Below, piece after piece: positions 27,780-36,776 of a DNA stretch of 64,000 nucleotides. The notes beneath the pieces were generated by a model that saw nothing but the letters and a program-made list of their open reading frames with translations, did no database searches and was not told the DNA's origin. Position numbers and translations under genes: made by a program. The stretch's first letter is position 1. Each line of letters starts with the position of its first letter. Origin of the DNA: Bacteroidales bacterium (GTDB lineage: Bacteria; Bacteroidota; Bacteroidia; Bacteroidales; JAADJA01); assembly GCA_021740645.1 (NCBI GenBank), contig JAIOZL010000006.1:118118-182117 (forward strand). The letters run 5' to 3'.

Positions 27780-30080
27780 TTATTCGATAACTATGATCCT
27801 GCATTGTGATATTACTTCATCACTACCTGTTTTGCAGAATATGCAGTAATACATTCCCCTGGATAAAGAAGAAATGTTCAACATTTTTTTAGTGTTTGCA
27901 AACATTTTACCTTCAAGCAGTCTTTGGCCAACAGGATTATATATCCGGTAAAAATAGGATGCCGTTGGATCATTGGTTTTAATATAAAAATAAATTTTAT
28001 CCCTGCAAGGATTTGGATAAATATAAATGAAAGCACCTGGAGATTTTAGGGGCAGATTTCCTGCTACCTGAGGAGAATTGCTTCCTTCAAAATATTGTAA
28101 ACCTCCGCTAAAATTTCCCGCAATTAAATCAAAGTTATTATCATAGTCGATGTGTTCAATAGCTGCTGCACTTCTATACCCTGTATTAATAGATTGTTTT
28201 TCTCCACCAATTAATAAATACAAGGAATCACTCTCATAAAATCCGGAAGTTAAGTTTGCTTCAATATCTGTGAAATAAAATACTTTTCCTTGTTCCGACC
28301 CGACCAACAATTCGATTTCATTTACATCATTGTAAAAAAAGCAAGGTGCACTGTAACCAGTAAAAGTATATGTGATTTCAGGAGCCCTGACATCTACTTT
28401 TCCCAGGCTATCCGTAATAAAGACAAACTCTGCATTTGTAGCAGAACCAGAGTTCTCGTAATAATTAAGGTTCCCGTCTTCTTCTCCAATGATAAGATCA
28501 AGCAAACCATCTTTATTCAAATCAAAAAGCTGAGGCGTACTAAAATTACCCACATCAAGGTTTTTATAAGAAAATAATGGTTCATTAAATTCCATTACAG
28601 AAGGATTTCCGCTGGTATTTTCTAAAAGTGCCAGGCTACCGTCTTCATTCCCAAAAATCATATCTATATCTTCATCACCATCTATATCCCCAAAGGAAGG
28701 ATAAATTCCTCTCAAATGATATTTATGTAAATCCGCAAAATCATGCGTCACCTGGCTAAATGAAGGCACCTCAATGGTTCCCGTATTTTCAAACAGGGCA
28801 ATATTCGACCAGTAAACAGAATGTAAGAACATTCCTGGTGAGTAATAGGAATACATGTAGTAACCATAATTTGATATAAAAATATCCGTCAAACCATCCA
28901 TGTTATAATCAAAAAGGATGGGATATGCCCCGGACCCCACATCGATCATGTCTTCTTGTACAAAGTTTTTTTGAGTAAAATCAAAATCAGGTGAGTTCGT
29001 CAATCCTTCATTTAGGTATAGCCAAACACTATTTTTATTTTCTGGAATAAAGGGATTCGGATCAAATGGCGACAAAATTAAATCCCTGCTTAAATCATTA
29101 TTTACATCGAGATAAGCAGCCACGGGCATCGAAAACAAATTAAGCGATTTATTGTAAGATGGGAATTCTCCATCCTGACTTATCATAACTGCTTCTGCTA
29201 CATCCCCCCCATTTATAAGTTCAATTAGGTTGGGATAATCCACATCACCCAATAAAAGGTCCTTGTCGTTGTCAGCATCCAGGTCGATTAATAAAAAAGT
29301 GGAGCCTGTATGCCTGGTTCTTTCGTTAACAATTGATCCTGAATTTTGATTGATCAAACAAGTATCCAGTGTAATTAGGTTGGATTCATCACTTTCTGCA
29401 AACTCACCCCAGCATTGGCTCACTTCAATAAATTCGAGGGAATCAGGAATACCATAAAGTTCCATCGATTGGTTCTGATGATATTCAATAAATGACCCCA
29501 ATCCCCAAAAAGTGAGAATATCCATATCACCATCATTATCAATATCCTCAATCCCCGGATAATCTACGTTAGTGGTGAGAATGTTAACCTGCCCCCCCCC
29601 CTGAAGAGAAGTGAGATAAGGATATACCTCGAGTTCAAAACTCAGGTCTTGTTGACTAATATTTTTGTAAACAATAATTCCCGGAAAGTCCTGAGCGTAT
29701 GTAAAAATGTCATTTTTGCCGTCATTGTTATAGTCTTTTAATATTATCCATTCTTTAACAATTGGAAAAGAGGAACTATATTCAGGAGCAAAGCTATAGG
29801 AAATTTCACCTGGCAACCCTTCATTAATGAAAGTCATCAGTCTGTTGCCAATACGATCGAATACTACTATATCTTTAATTCCATCGAGGTTTAAATCTAT
29901 TTCACCAAATTGGGCAGCATTAATCCCTCCGGCCCAGGGATACTTAAATATTTTCTTTGTATGATCGGCAACAGTAATGTTTCTCGTCCCCTCTTCAGGT
30001 AAGCTAAAATAAAGTTGTGAGCTAAGCCATTTGATATTCAGCAAGGCAATGAATGGTATTATTAAGAGGATTTTCTTCAT
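27780..30080 (-). CDS. secreted FG-GAP/VCBS-repeat protein with T9SS type A sorting domain
   Basis: 766 aa. After the signal peptide (1-20) come multiple VCBS/FG-GAP repeats with Ca2+-binding DxNxDGxxD loops (DLNLDGIKDIVVFD, DYNNDGKNDIFTY, DIDNDGDMDIL, DLNKDGLLDLIIGEEDGN), a beta-propeller type fold. The C-terminus has the T9SS type A domain (FIYIYPNPCRDKIYF, then LSSLSRGMYYC). It is likely exported across the outer membrane and attached or released; the ligand is unknown. A run of ten C on the plus strand (G10 in the gene) lies at 29592-29601. It is 9 bp downstream of the sirtuin gene on the same strand. Confidence 0.88.
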   Translation of the reverse strand: MKKILLIIPFIALLNIKWLSSQLYFSLPEEGTRNITVADHTKKIFKYPWAGGINAAQFGEIDLNLDGIKDIVVFDRIGNRLMTFINEGLPGEISYSFAPEYSSSFPIVKEWIILKDYNNDGKNDIFTYAQDFPGIIVYKNISQQDLSFELEVYPYLTSLQGGGQVNILTTNVDYPGIEDIDNDGDMDILTFWGLGSFIEYHQNQSMELYGIPDSLEFIEVSQCWGEFAESDESNLITLDTCLINQNSGSIVNERTRHTGSTFLLIDLDADNDKDLLLGDVDYPNLIELINGGDVAEAVMISQDGEFPSYNKSLNLFSMPVAAYLDVNNDLSRDLILSPFDPNPFIPENKNSVWLYLNEGLTNSPDFDFTQKNFVQEDMIDVGSGAYPILFDYNMDGLTDIFISNYGYYMYSYYSPGMFLHSVYWSNIALFENTGTIEVPSFSQVTHDFADLHKYHLRGIYPSFGDIDGDEDIDMIFGNEDGSLALLENTSGNPSVMEFNEPLFSYKNLDVGNFSTPQLFDLNKDGLLDLIIGEEDGNLNYYENSGSATNAEFVFITDSLGKVDVRAPEITYTFTGYSAPCFFYNDVNEIELLVGSEQGKVFYFTDIEANLTSGFYESDSLYLLIGGEKQSINTGYRSAAAIEHIDYDNNFDLIAGNFSGGLQYFEGSNSPQVAGNLPLKSPGAFIYIYPNPCRDKIYFYIKTNDPTASYFYRIYNPVGQRLLEGKMFANTKKMLNISSLSRGMYYCIFCKTGSDEVISQCRIIVIE

Positions 30081-30089
30081 AAGGCTACA

Positions 30090-30839
30090 TTAACTATCAT
30101 TAAAAACATGTGCATACAAATCTGTGAGGACATCCCCGGCTTTACCTTTAAGGTGAAGATCGGTAACGGTATGGGTGAATTTTGATACGTTAGGATTGAT
30201 TTCAATCACAAAAGCTCCATATCGTTTAGCTATATGCGGAATTTGAGCAGCAGGCATTATTTCACCTGTTGATCCCACTACAATAACTACATCCGAATTA
30301 CTTGCTGCTTCCATCGAAAGATTATAAGCATCGTGAGGAATCCCTTCGCCAAAAAATATAAAATCAGGTTTAATAAGTCCACCACATTTACAGTAGGGAG
30401 GCAGGTTTTCAAAGTTGACCTCCTCCGTGGTATATGTGCAATCACATCGAGTACACACTAGTTTTTGAGAATTTCCGTGAAATTCATATACATTTTTACT
30501 TCCTGCCTGTTGATGCAGATTGTCAATATTCTGGGTAATTACGCATTTGATCAATCCCTTTTCTTCCATTTTGGCAAGGGCAATATGGGCAGGGTTAGCT
30601 TTTGCATCCCCAAAAAATTTATAGAAAAGTTCCCGTATTACCTTCCAGGATTCTTTTGGATTTGAATGAAAGAAATCAAGTTCAAGGCTAGACGGGTCGT
30701 ACTGGTTCCAGATGCCATTTTCTCCCCGAAACGGGGGAACACCACTTTCGACCGAAATGCCTGCTCCTGTAAAGGAAATAGCATACTTTGCCTGTTTTAA
30801 TATTTCAGCCGCCTCCTTAATTTTTAAACTTTGATCCAT
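30090..30839 (-). CDS. cobB: Sir2-family NAD-dependent protein deacylase
   Basis: 249 aa. The NAD-binding motif GAGISVESGVPPFRG is at ~23-37, TQNIDNLHQQAG at ~100, the catalytic His in YEFHGN, and a structural zinc site formed by CTRC and CKC. Length and motifs match class III (CobB/SIRT5-like) deacylases, which remove acetyl or acyl groups from lysines in the cytoplasm with release of O-acyl-ADP-ribose. It precedes the VCBS-repeat gene by 9 bp; this is probably co-transcription without a functional link. Confidence 0.93.
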   Translation of the reverse strand: MDQSLKIKEAAEILKQAKYAISFTGAGISVESGVPPFRGENGIWNQYDPSSLELDFFHSNPKESWKVIRELFYKFFGDAKANPAHIALAKMEEKGLIKCVITQNIDNLHQQAGSKNVYEFHGNSQKLVCTRCDCTYTTEEVNFENLPPYCKCGGLIKPDFIFFGEGIPHDAYNLSMEAASNSDVVIVVGSTGEIMPAAQIPHIAKRYGAFVIEINPNVSKFTHTVTDLHLKGKAGDVLTDLYAHVFNDS

Positions 30840-30924
30840 AAATAATAATTTAAAGATGTAAATTTAACGAAAGTATAACGTTTTCATAAAACAAAATTTC
30901 AATCCATGGGTTAGTTTAATAAAT

Positions 30925-30932
30925 TATCTTTG
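30925..30932 (+). promoter_or_regulatory. Bacteroidota -7 box (TAtcTTTG) very close to the start codon
   Basis: A TAnnTTTG box whose last base is only 7 bp before ATG 30940. The predicted TSS falls on or next to the start codon, so the transcript would be nearly leaderless, or a downstream start is used. Confidence 0.4.
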
Positions 30933-30939
30933 CCCGCCA

Positions 30940-32202
30940 ATGGGTTATATAATACAATATATAAACGAATTTTATTCCCTTACTCTGGAAATGGCCCCAT
31001 GGCTGCTTCTTGGCTTTTTCTTTGCCGGGATTCTTCATGTCTATATGCCTGGGGGGAGCATCCGAAAATACATGGGAGGTAAAAATCTCAAATCTGTTGT
31101 TTATGCTGCCTTGCTGGGTATTCCATTGCCTTTATGTTCATGCGGTGTCATTCCTACAGGTATTTCTTTTTACAAAGAAGGGGCTTCGAAAGGTGCGACT
31201 GTTTCGTTTCTCATTTCTACTCCTCAAACAGGAGTAGATAGCATTTTAGCGACCTATTCTTTACTGGGTCTGCCTTTTGCTTTACTTCGGCCGGTAGTTG
31301 CTTTTTTTAGTGGAATACTGGGTGGGATTATTTCGAACAAAACCAGCAATGGTGATTCTAGCCAAAGCGGTATAAGCTATGCAGAAATGCCGGAAGATGC
31401 CAGCGAAAACAAAGCTCTCAAAATGCTGCGTTATGCATTTAATGAATTTCTGATGGATATTGCCAAATGGCTTATTATTGGGTTAGCTATTGCAGCCTCC
31501 ATTTCTGCATTTTTACCCGATAGGTTCTTTACCCTTTATCTCGAAAATGAAATGTTAAGTATGTTGCTTGTGTTAGTCGCATCTATTCCTTTATATGTAT
31601 GTGCTACGGGTTCCATTCCCATCGCTGCCGTTTTGATGATGAAAGGCTTATCTCCCGGAGCTGCTCTGGTGTTTTTAATGGCAGGGCCAGCTACAAATAC
31701 AGCTACTATAGCCGTTATAGGAAAAGCTATTGACAGAAAAACACTCTTCGTTTACATGGCATCGATTATATCAAGCGCGTTGTTTTTTGGATTTTTAACC
31801 AACAATTTTTTACCCCGCGAATGGTTTACCTCTTTTATTTCCGGACACGGAGATCATCAGCATGAACTTCTGCCTTTCTGGCTAAAACTAGGTTCAGGTA
31901 TTATCCTGGCAATTTTAATTATATACGGTTATATAAATCGTTATTTAAACAATAGGAAAACTTCAAATATTCCAATTATGACATCACAAATCAATCAAAT
32001 GAAAATTGGGGTGGGTGGCATGACCTGCAACCATTGTAAGATGAATGTTGAAAAAAGCATCTCAAAATTAGCAGGTGTTGAAAATGTTACGGCAAATCCT
32101 GATACGGATGAAGTAATAATTCAGGGCAAGGTCAGTCTTGATGTTCTTAAGTCATCCGTTGAAGATATTGGTTATGAATTTAAAGGAGAAATATCCGGAT
32201 AA
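30940..32202 (+). CDS. Cu/Zn-type efflux permease (DUF318/ArsP-like) with C-terminal heavy-metal-associated domain
   Basis: 420 aa. The N-terminal two thirds hold about eight to nine membrane helices of the permease family that includes ArsP and the SO_0444 Cu/Zn efflux transporter (LGIPLPLCSCGVIPTG and ATGSIPIAAVLMMKG are typical; the CSCG cysteines may handle metal). A soluble HMA domain at ~350-420 has the metal motif GGMTCNHC. The protein probably exports a soft metal or organo-metalloid from the cytoplasm, with the HMA domain handing over the metal. No metal regulator is adjacent. The -7 box lies close to the start, so an internal start near MAPWLLLGF is possible. Confidence 0.85.
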   Translation: MGYIIQYINEFYSLTLEMAPWLLLGFFFAGILHVYMPGGSIRKYMGGKNLKSVVYAALLGIPLPLCSCGVIPTGISFYKEGASKGATVSFLISTPQTGVDSILATYSLLGLPFALLRPVVAFFSGILGGIISNKTSNGDSSQSGISYAEMPEDASENKALKMLRYAFNEFLMDIAKWLIIGLAIAASISAFLPDRFFTLYLENEMLSMLLVLVASIPLYVCATGSIPIAAVLMMKGLSPGAALVFLMAGPATNTATIAVIGKAIDRKTLFVYMASIISSALFFGFLTNNFLPREWFTSFISGHGDHQHELLPFWLKLGSGIILAILIIYGYINRYLNNRKTSNIPIMTSQINQMKIGVGGMTCNHCKMNVEKSISKLAGVENVTANPDTDEVIIQGKVSLDVLKSSVEDIGYEFKGEISG

Positions 32203-32233
32203 TTAAAAAGCGGCCTAAAACCTCAAACAATAA

Positions 32234-32265
32234 TTTGATTCCTGCGAATCGCTTTTCTATTTTTG
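32234..32265 (+). promoter_or_regulatory. full Bacteroidota sigma-ABfr promoter upstream of truA
   Basis: TTTG at 32234-32237, a 20-bp spacer and TActat-type TAttTTTG at 32258-32265. This is the best match to the two-part consensus in the window. The expected TSS is near 32271, leaving a short leader before the truA ATG at 32284. Confidence 0.65.
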
Positions 32266-32283
32266 CAGCCCCTTATTAAAATT

Positions 32284-33048
32284 ATGCAAAGATTTTTCAT
32301 AGAACTGGCCTATAATGGTAAAAATTATAATGGTTGGCAAATTCAGGAAAATGCCAGTACCGTTCAGGAGGTAGTTAATAAAAGCCTTTCCACTTTATTC
32401 AGGGCTCCAATAAATGTTGTTGGTTGCGGAAGAACAGACAGTGGCGTTCATGCAAGGCAATTTTTTGCTCATTTTGAATTGGATGAAAAAACCCTGATTC
32501 TTGAAGGAGATAAAGCACTCCTAAAACTCAATAGCATCTTACCGGGAGATATTGTTATTAAGCAAATAATAAAAGTGAAGGATGAGGCACATGCCCGTTT
32601 TGATGCCATTTCCCGGACTTATAAATACTACCTTTCAACCTGTAAAAATGTCTTCAGCACAGAGTTTGCCTATTATTATCCTTTTGGAAACCTGGATATA
32701 AAAGTAATGAATGAGGCAGCTTCAAAATTAATTGACTTTACAGATTTCACTTCTTTTTCAAAACTTCATACCCAGGTTAAAACTAATAATTGTAAAATTC
32801 ATCAAGCCTTATGGGCTTACGAAAATGATTTGATTGTATTTACTATTACTGCTGACCGTTTTTTAAGAAATATGGTAAGGGCTATCGTTGGAACTCTGAT
32901 TGACGTGGGCCGGGCAAAACTATCTATAGAAGAATTCATAAGGATCGTTGAAAGTAAAAACAGATCAAATGCCGGTTATTCTGTTCCTGCTTTGGGATTA
33001 TTCCTGGAAAGAATTGAATATCCTGAAAGCATCTTCCTGAATAAATAG
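32284..33048 (+). CDS. truA: tRNA pseudouridine(38-40) synthase
   Basis: 254 aa. GRTDSGVHARQF carries the catalytic Asp of TruA, followed by RFDAISRTYKYYL and FLRNMVRAIVGTL. The enzyme makes pseudouridine at positions 38-40 of tRNA anticodon stems. I use ATG 32284 (MQRFFIELAYNGKNYNG) because the promoter box at 32258-32265 would exclude the upstream frame opening at 32263. It is a monocistronic gene of normal length. Confidence 0.93.
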   Translation: MQRFFIELAYNGKNYNGWQIQENASTVQEVVNKSLSTLFRAPINVVGCGRTDSGVHARQFFAHFELDEKTLILEGDKALLKLNSILPGDIVIKQIIKVKDEAHARFDAISRTYKYYLSTCKNVFSTEFAYYYPFGNLDIKVMNEAASKLIDFTDFTSFSKLHTQVKTNNCKIHQALWAYENDLIVFTITADRFLRNMVRAIVGTLIDVGRAKLSIEEFIRIVESKNRSNAGYSVPALGLFLERIEYPESIFLNK

Positions 33049-33100
33049 GTTGCTCCTGTAATTCCCATGTTTGCCTTTTAGGCCTTAATAAATATTTAAA

Positions 33101-33118
33101 TTGTTAAAAATTTAACAA
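33101..33118. promoter_or_regulatory. Rex operator (TTGTTAA-N4-TTAACAA)
   Basis: An 18-bp site TTGTTAAAAATTTAACAA matching the known Rex consensus in all 14 fixed positions. It lies 30 bp upstream of the -7 box and 63 bp upstream of the rex ATG, as expected for NADH/NAD+-responsive autoregulation. Confidence 0.9.
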
Positions 33119-33147
33119 TAGGAATTAAATTCATATTGATTATTTTT

Positions 33148-33155
33148 TACTTTTG
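33148..33155 (+). promoter_or_regulatory. Bacteroidota -7 box (TActTTTG) of rex
   Basis: The TAnnTTTG element 26 bp before the rex ATG at 33182. The Rex operator covers the region where the -33 part and upstream contacts would be. Confidence 0.55.
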
Positions 33156-33181
33156 CCTGTTAATTGAATAACAAAGCTTAT

Positions 33182-33802
33182 ATGAATTTACTTCCTGATA
33201 AAACAGTTGAAAGGTTAAGCCAGTACAGGAGATCGCTGAATAATCAGCTTTCAAAGGGGAAAACTCACATATTTTCACACGAAATTGCGAACTTACTACA
33301 CATTACACCTGTTCAGGTAAGACGCGATATAATGCTGATAGGGTACTCCGGTACACTACGGAAAGGGTACAACATTCAGGAACTTGTTGACTTGATTGGA
33401 AAAATTATCGATACGGATGAAGGCCAGAAAATAGCTGTAGTTGGGATGGGTAACCTGGGAAAAGCATTTATTCATTACCTTGATGAAAGAGGAACCAAAT
33501 TAAGGATTGTTGCTGCGTTTGACATTAATCCTGAAAAAATTGATAAAACCTATGCTGATGTGTATTGTTTTCATCTCGACCGATTAGCTGAAATCGTGCA
33601 TAAGGAAGGAATTACAATTGGTATTATTACCACACCCCCTGAAGCCGCAAGAGACATGAAGTTTTTACTGCGGGATGCCGGTGTAAAAGGAATCTTAAAC
33701 TTCACTCCGAAACCTTTAAGTGAAGAAGAAGGGATATACCTGGAAGAATACGACATGATCACTTCGCTTGAAAAGGTTGCCTATTTTGTAAAGCCCAGAT
33801 AA
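33182..33802 (+). CDS. rex: redox-sensing transcriptional repressor
   Basis: 206 aa. The N-terminal winged helix (~1-75) includes ITPVQVRRDI, typical of Rex recognition helices. The Rossmann domain (~80-206) starts with VVGMGNLGKAF for NAD(H) binding. Rex represses fermentation and respiration genes when NADH/NAD+ is low and leaves DNA when NADH binds. The start ATG 33182 was chosen over an in-frame TTG at 33164. The perfect Rex box upstream implies negative autoregulation. I found no second perfect Rex box in the window. Confidence 0.95.
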   Translation: MNLLPDKTVERLSQYRRSLNNQLSKGKTHIFSHEIANLLHITPVQVRRDIMLIGYSGTLRKGYNIQELVDLIGKIIDTDEGQKIAVVGMGNLGKAFIHYLDERGTKLRIVAAFDINPEKIDKTYADVYCFHLDRLAEIVHKEGITIGIITTPPEAARDMKFLLRDAGVKGILNFTPKPLSEEEGIYLEEYDMITSLEKVAYFVKPR

Positions 33803-33819
33803 ATCTTCTTTTTATTGCA

Positions 33820-35907
33820 TTAATAGCCCCCTAACCTTTTCCTGGCAAACCATTCCAATGACAGAAATAGGATTATTAATCCAAGTAACCAGGGTAAATT
33901 CAGTAATTCAGTGAACTTCTTTTGGGTATAGATAACCGGTTTAATATCGTCTCTTGATGCAATTATTTGTGGCAGTTCTTTAATTTGTGAAGGATAGATC
34001 ATTTCCCCGCCATATTTATTGGCCAGGTTAAAAAGCAAATGATGATCGGCTAAGGTATTTGTACTCTCTATCTTTACAGATGAAATGGTGAATTCACCGG
34101 CTTTTGAAAATAACTTTTGGCCTCCTTTTGCCCGGGCTTCGTAAGTATAAAAACCTTCAGGGAGCTTCCCTGCATTTAAAAAATATTTTCCCTGGTTTTG
34201 TGTAAAACTAAAAGGAAATTGCTCATCCTTATTGTTCACAATTTGAATGGAAACTTCAGCATTTTCAATCATCTCATAGATTTCATCGTAAACTTCCGCT
34301 TCAAATTCAATATTTTCATTCTCCGTGAAATTGTTTTTATGAAACAACCTGAACTGACTTTTATCCACTTTTATTGATAAATATTGAACGGTTTTATTTA
34401 TTAATTCATCAAATGCAATATGATTCGAATTTAATGCAAAGTTTTTCAAACGCCATTTCCAAAGTCCTTCGCCTAAAATAACACCAGCTTTTGTATCCAT
34501 GCCCTGCATAAACTGCCATAGAGGGGTGTCAGTGGATATTCCATTAATTTTCTGTGTAAACAAAGTGATAGCAGCATTTCCCTGTTGTATGTTTCCATAT
34601 GGACTTATTAACGGGGGAAGGCTTTTAATAATACTCAAGGTGGATTGATCAAGACGAAACAGCCCAAAATCAGGATTATAATCAGCCTGCGCTTCATTAT
34701 ACAATAGATTATTCTGCCCAACAGTTATACCTGCACTCAATTCATTTAGTGCCTTCAGATTGGTTTGATTGGTCAAAATATATAATACCGGAATACCATC
34801 CGTTTTAATCCTTTTTAAAATATCCAGGGCCGGGTTTTTCATACCAGGCAGGCCATGCAAAATCACCAGGTTATAACCCGATACATTTTTATTGAAGTCG
34901 CTGATAAGAAAGGGTTCAAACTCATAATTAACATTGCTTTCCATCGACTGCTTTATGGCGCTCACATCAGGATGGGGAGCATTATAAAGCAAAAGCACTT
35001 TTTGTTTATTTTCTAAAATGTCGATAAAAATATCCTGCCTGTTATTTAAAAAACTTATTTCCCCGGGGGAGGGATCAATGGCAATAGAATATCGTTGCAG
35101 GCCTACTTTCGACGCTTTAACGCGAAACCTTACCGACTGGAAATCATTATTCGATCGTATACTGATTTCTTTTGAATCAATTACTTTTTCGCTATTTTGA
35201 ATAGATATTTTTGCACGATCTCCCGAAAGCATTCGGGCATTCACAATGACTTCTACAGGAAATTCATTGTCAAGGTATGCAATACGATTAAAGTTTAGCT
35301 TATTCAGCACATAATCTTTCTGAAGATTAGTATCACCCAGTGCAAGGGTGTAAATTGGTGCGTTGAAATGAAAAGGACTGTATAGCGGATTAAGTCCTTT
35401 ATTAATAATTCCATCGGAAGCAATTATAACAGCTCCCACATTCCTATGCGTATTTTTGGATTCAATGGTTTCAAAAAAATCAGAAATATCTGTGGTTTTA
35501 TCCTTAAAGTCAAAACCTGGCCCGTTTACTACATCGCTGCCAAAAGTATATGTGGCAAGTTCAAAATCAGCGGAAAGATCATCCAGGGCGCTCCCTATAT
35601 CATCTTTGTACTGTCCTGAATAATATGCGGAATCCCTGCCGATAAGAATGCTTTCTGAATTATCCTGGGCAAAAATGATCAATGGTTTTTCGATATAACT
35701 GCTAAGGCTTTGAATTAACGGATTGAGCAACAGAAAGGCAATAAAACTAACTACTACTCCCCTTAAAATTGCCATAATCCACCTTAAAGGTAAAGCGAAT
35801 TCATTTTTTCTATCCCGGAAGTAAAGGATAAAGGCATAGGCGAACCCTGTTATTAAACAGAGCATAATAAACCAGGGCGAATATTCAAATGAAATGGTAT
35901 TATTCAA
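33820..35907 (-). CDS. membrane-anchored VWA-like domain protein
   Basis: 695 aa. Two N-terminal membrane helices (~12-30 and ~45-65) are followed by a VWA-like domain (PLIIFAQDNSESI at ~73-85 as a divergent MIDAS, then VIIASDGIINKG at ~155), an Ig-like region, a long middle part resembling GATase1/ThuA-type folds (KVLLLYNAPHPDVSAIKQSM, then NLVILHGLPG), and a last membrane helix at the C-terminus (~672-690). This architecture is common in Bacteroidota beside Bat (aerotolerance) or MoxR systems, but no MoxR ATPase is near. It probably acts at the periplasmic side of the inner membrane. The function is not known. Confidence 0.7.
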   Translation of the reverse strand: MNNTISFEYSPWFIMLCLITGFAYAFILYFRDRKNEFALPLRWIMAILRGVVVSFIAFLLLNPLIQSLSSYIEKPLIIFAQDNSESILIGRDSAYYSGQYKDDIGSALDDLSADFELATYTFGSDVVNGPGFDFKDKTTDISDFFETIESKNTHRNVGAVIIASDGIINKGLNPLYSPFHFNAPIYTLALGDTNLQKDYVLNKLNFNRIAYLDNEFPVEVIVNARMLSGDRAKISIQNSEKVIDSKEISIRSNNDFQSVRFRVKASKVGLQRYSIAIDPSPGEISFLNNRQDIFIDILENKQKVLLLYNAPHPDVSAIKQSMESNVNYEFEPFLISDFNKNVSGYNLVILHGLPGMKNPALDILKRIKTDGIPVLYILTNQTNLKALNELSAGITVGQNNLLYNEAQADYNPDFGLFRLDQSTLSIIKSLPPLISPYGNIQQGNAAITLFTQKINGISTDTPLWQFMQGMDTKAGVILGEGLWKWRLKNFALNSNHIAFDELINKTVQYLSIKVDKSQFRLFHKNNFTENENIEFEAEVYDEIYEMIENAEVSIQIVNNKDEQFPFSFTQNQGKYFLNAGKLPEGFYTYEARAKGGQKLFSKAGEFTISSVKIESTNTLADHHLLFNLANKYGGEMIYPSQIKELPQIIASRDDIKPVIYTQKKFTELLNLPWLLGLIILFLSLEWFARKRLGGY

Positions 35908-36034
35908 AACAATTTGTTTTCCGGCAAAAATATAACTTTGGACTTAACGAAACTGATCTAAAAAAAGTATTATTTAACAGGATTTGCAATCTATGTATTG
36001 AAGAGAAAATCTGGTTAGTATCAACCCACAGAAA

Positions 36035-36727
36035 TTAAAATCGTTTGAGCGAAGTCAACTCTGAATACCCCTGAAGCTTTCCATTTTTATTATAACTTTC
36101 ACTTCGTACCATACCCACATCCTTGGCTATCCATTGTACAGCTTTTGCCTGCACCTTAACAACCATGCGGGTTTCAATATCATACGACATCTTATAACAT
36201 TCGAAGCTGCCTGCTTCAGTAGTGATGGTTTCCAAACCTTCAACCTTTCTGTTTTTAATAAAAACGGTCATTTTAAAAACAGGCATTCCACCCGAACCCA
36301 CACTTATTGCGATATCTGCATCAGGAAGTTGGGCTCCTATGTCCATCACGCCCGGAAAGGCCATATCATTGGCATCCACTGTTATTTCCATATCCTGATA
36401 GGCTGCGAAAGTACTTTCATCAATCATATTTCGCATATCCATATAAAATATGCCATCTTCACAGCGCGCTTTAAATTCACCTTCCGTAAGTGGCTTTCCT
36501 TTATCATCAAAGCTTTTATGAGCGACTGTCAGACTAATATTATTGTCATTTTCTTCCTTGTTCACTATGGTCTGAATGGATGAACCGCTTAGTTTGCCCT
36601 TTTTATCAAAATCTTTAATCTCCATTTCAGTTCCCTGGTCCACCGGGAAAAACATTTGGCAATCCTGGGCAATAGAAGTAACAGAAAATAACAGACATGC
36701 GACTGTAAAAAATAAGAAATTTTTCAT
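36035..36727 (-). CDS. TapB-like (DUF3108-related) exported protein
   Basis: 230 aa with signal peptide (MKNFLFFTVACLLFSVTSIA). The mature part contains EMEIKDFDKKGKLSGSS and, in the second half, TTEAGSFECYKMSYDIE followed by WIAKDVGMVRSESYN, the pattern of the TapB/DUF3108 periplasmic beta-rich family known from several Bacteroidota. The function is unknown, possibly periplasmic or outer-membrane related. It sits 49 bp downstream of fabG on the same strand. Confidence 0.6.
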   Translation of the reverse strand: MKNFLFFTVACLLFSVTSIAQDCQMFFPVDQGTEMEIKDFDKKGKLSGSSIQTIVNKEENDNNISLTVAHKSFDDKGKPLTEGEFKARCEDGIFYMDMRNMIDESTFAAYQDMEITVDANDMAFPGVMDIGAQLPDADIAISVGSGGMPVFKMTVFIKNRKVEGLETITTEAGSFECYKMSYDIETRMVVKVQAKAVQWIAKDVGMVRSESYNKNGKLQGYSELTSLKRF

Positions 36728-36776
36728 CTTTAATAGAGGTTAAAAGTGTTAAAGGAATATTTACAAACTAGCTTTA

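Noticed and set aside
36134..36583. 149-aa plus-strand frame opposite the TapB-like gene
   Set aside because: The minus-strand frame has a signal peptide and family pattern. The plus frame has neither.
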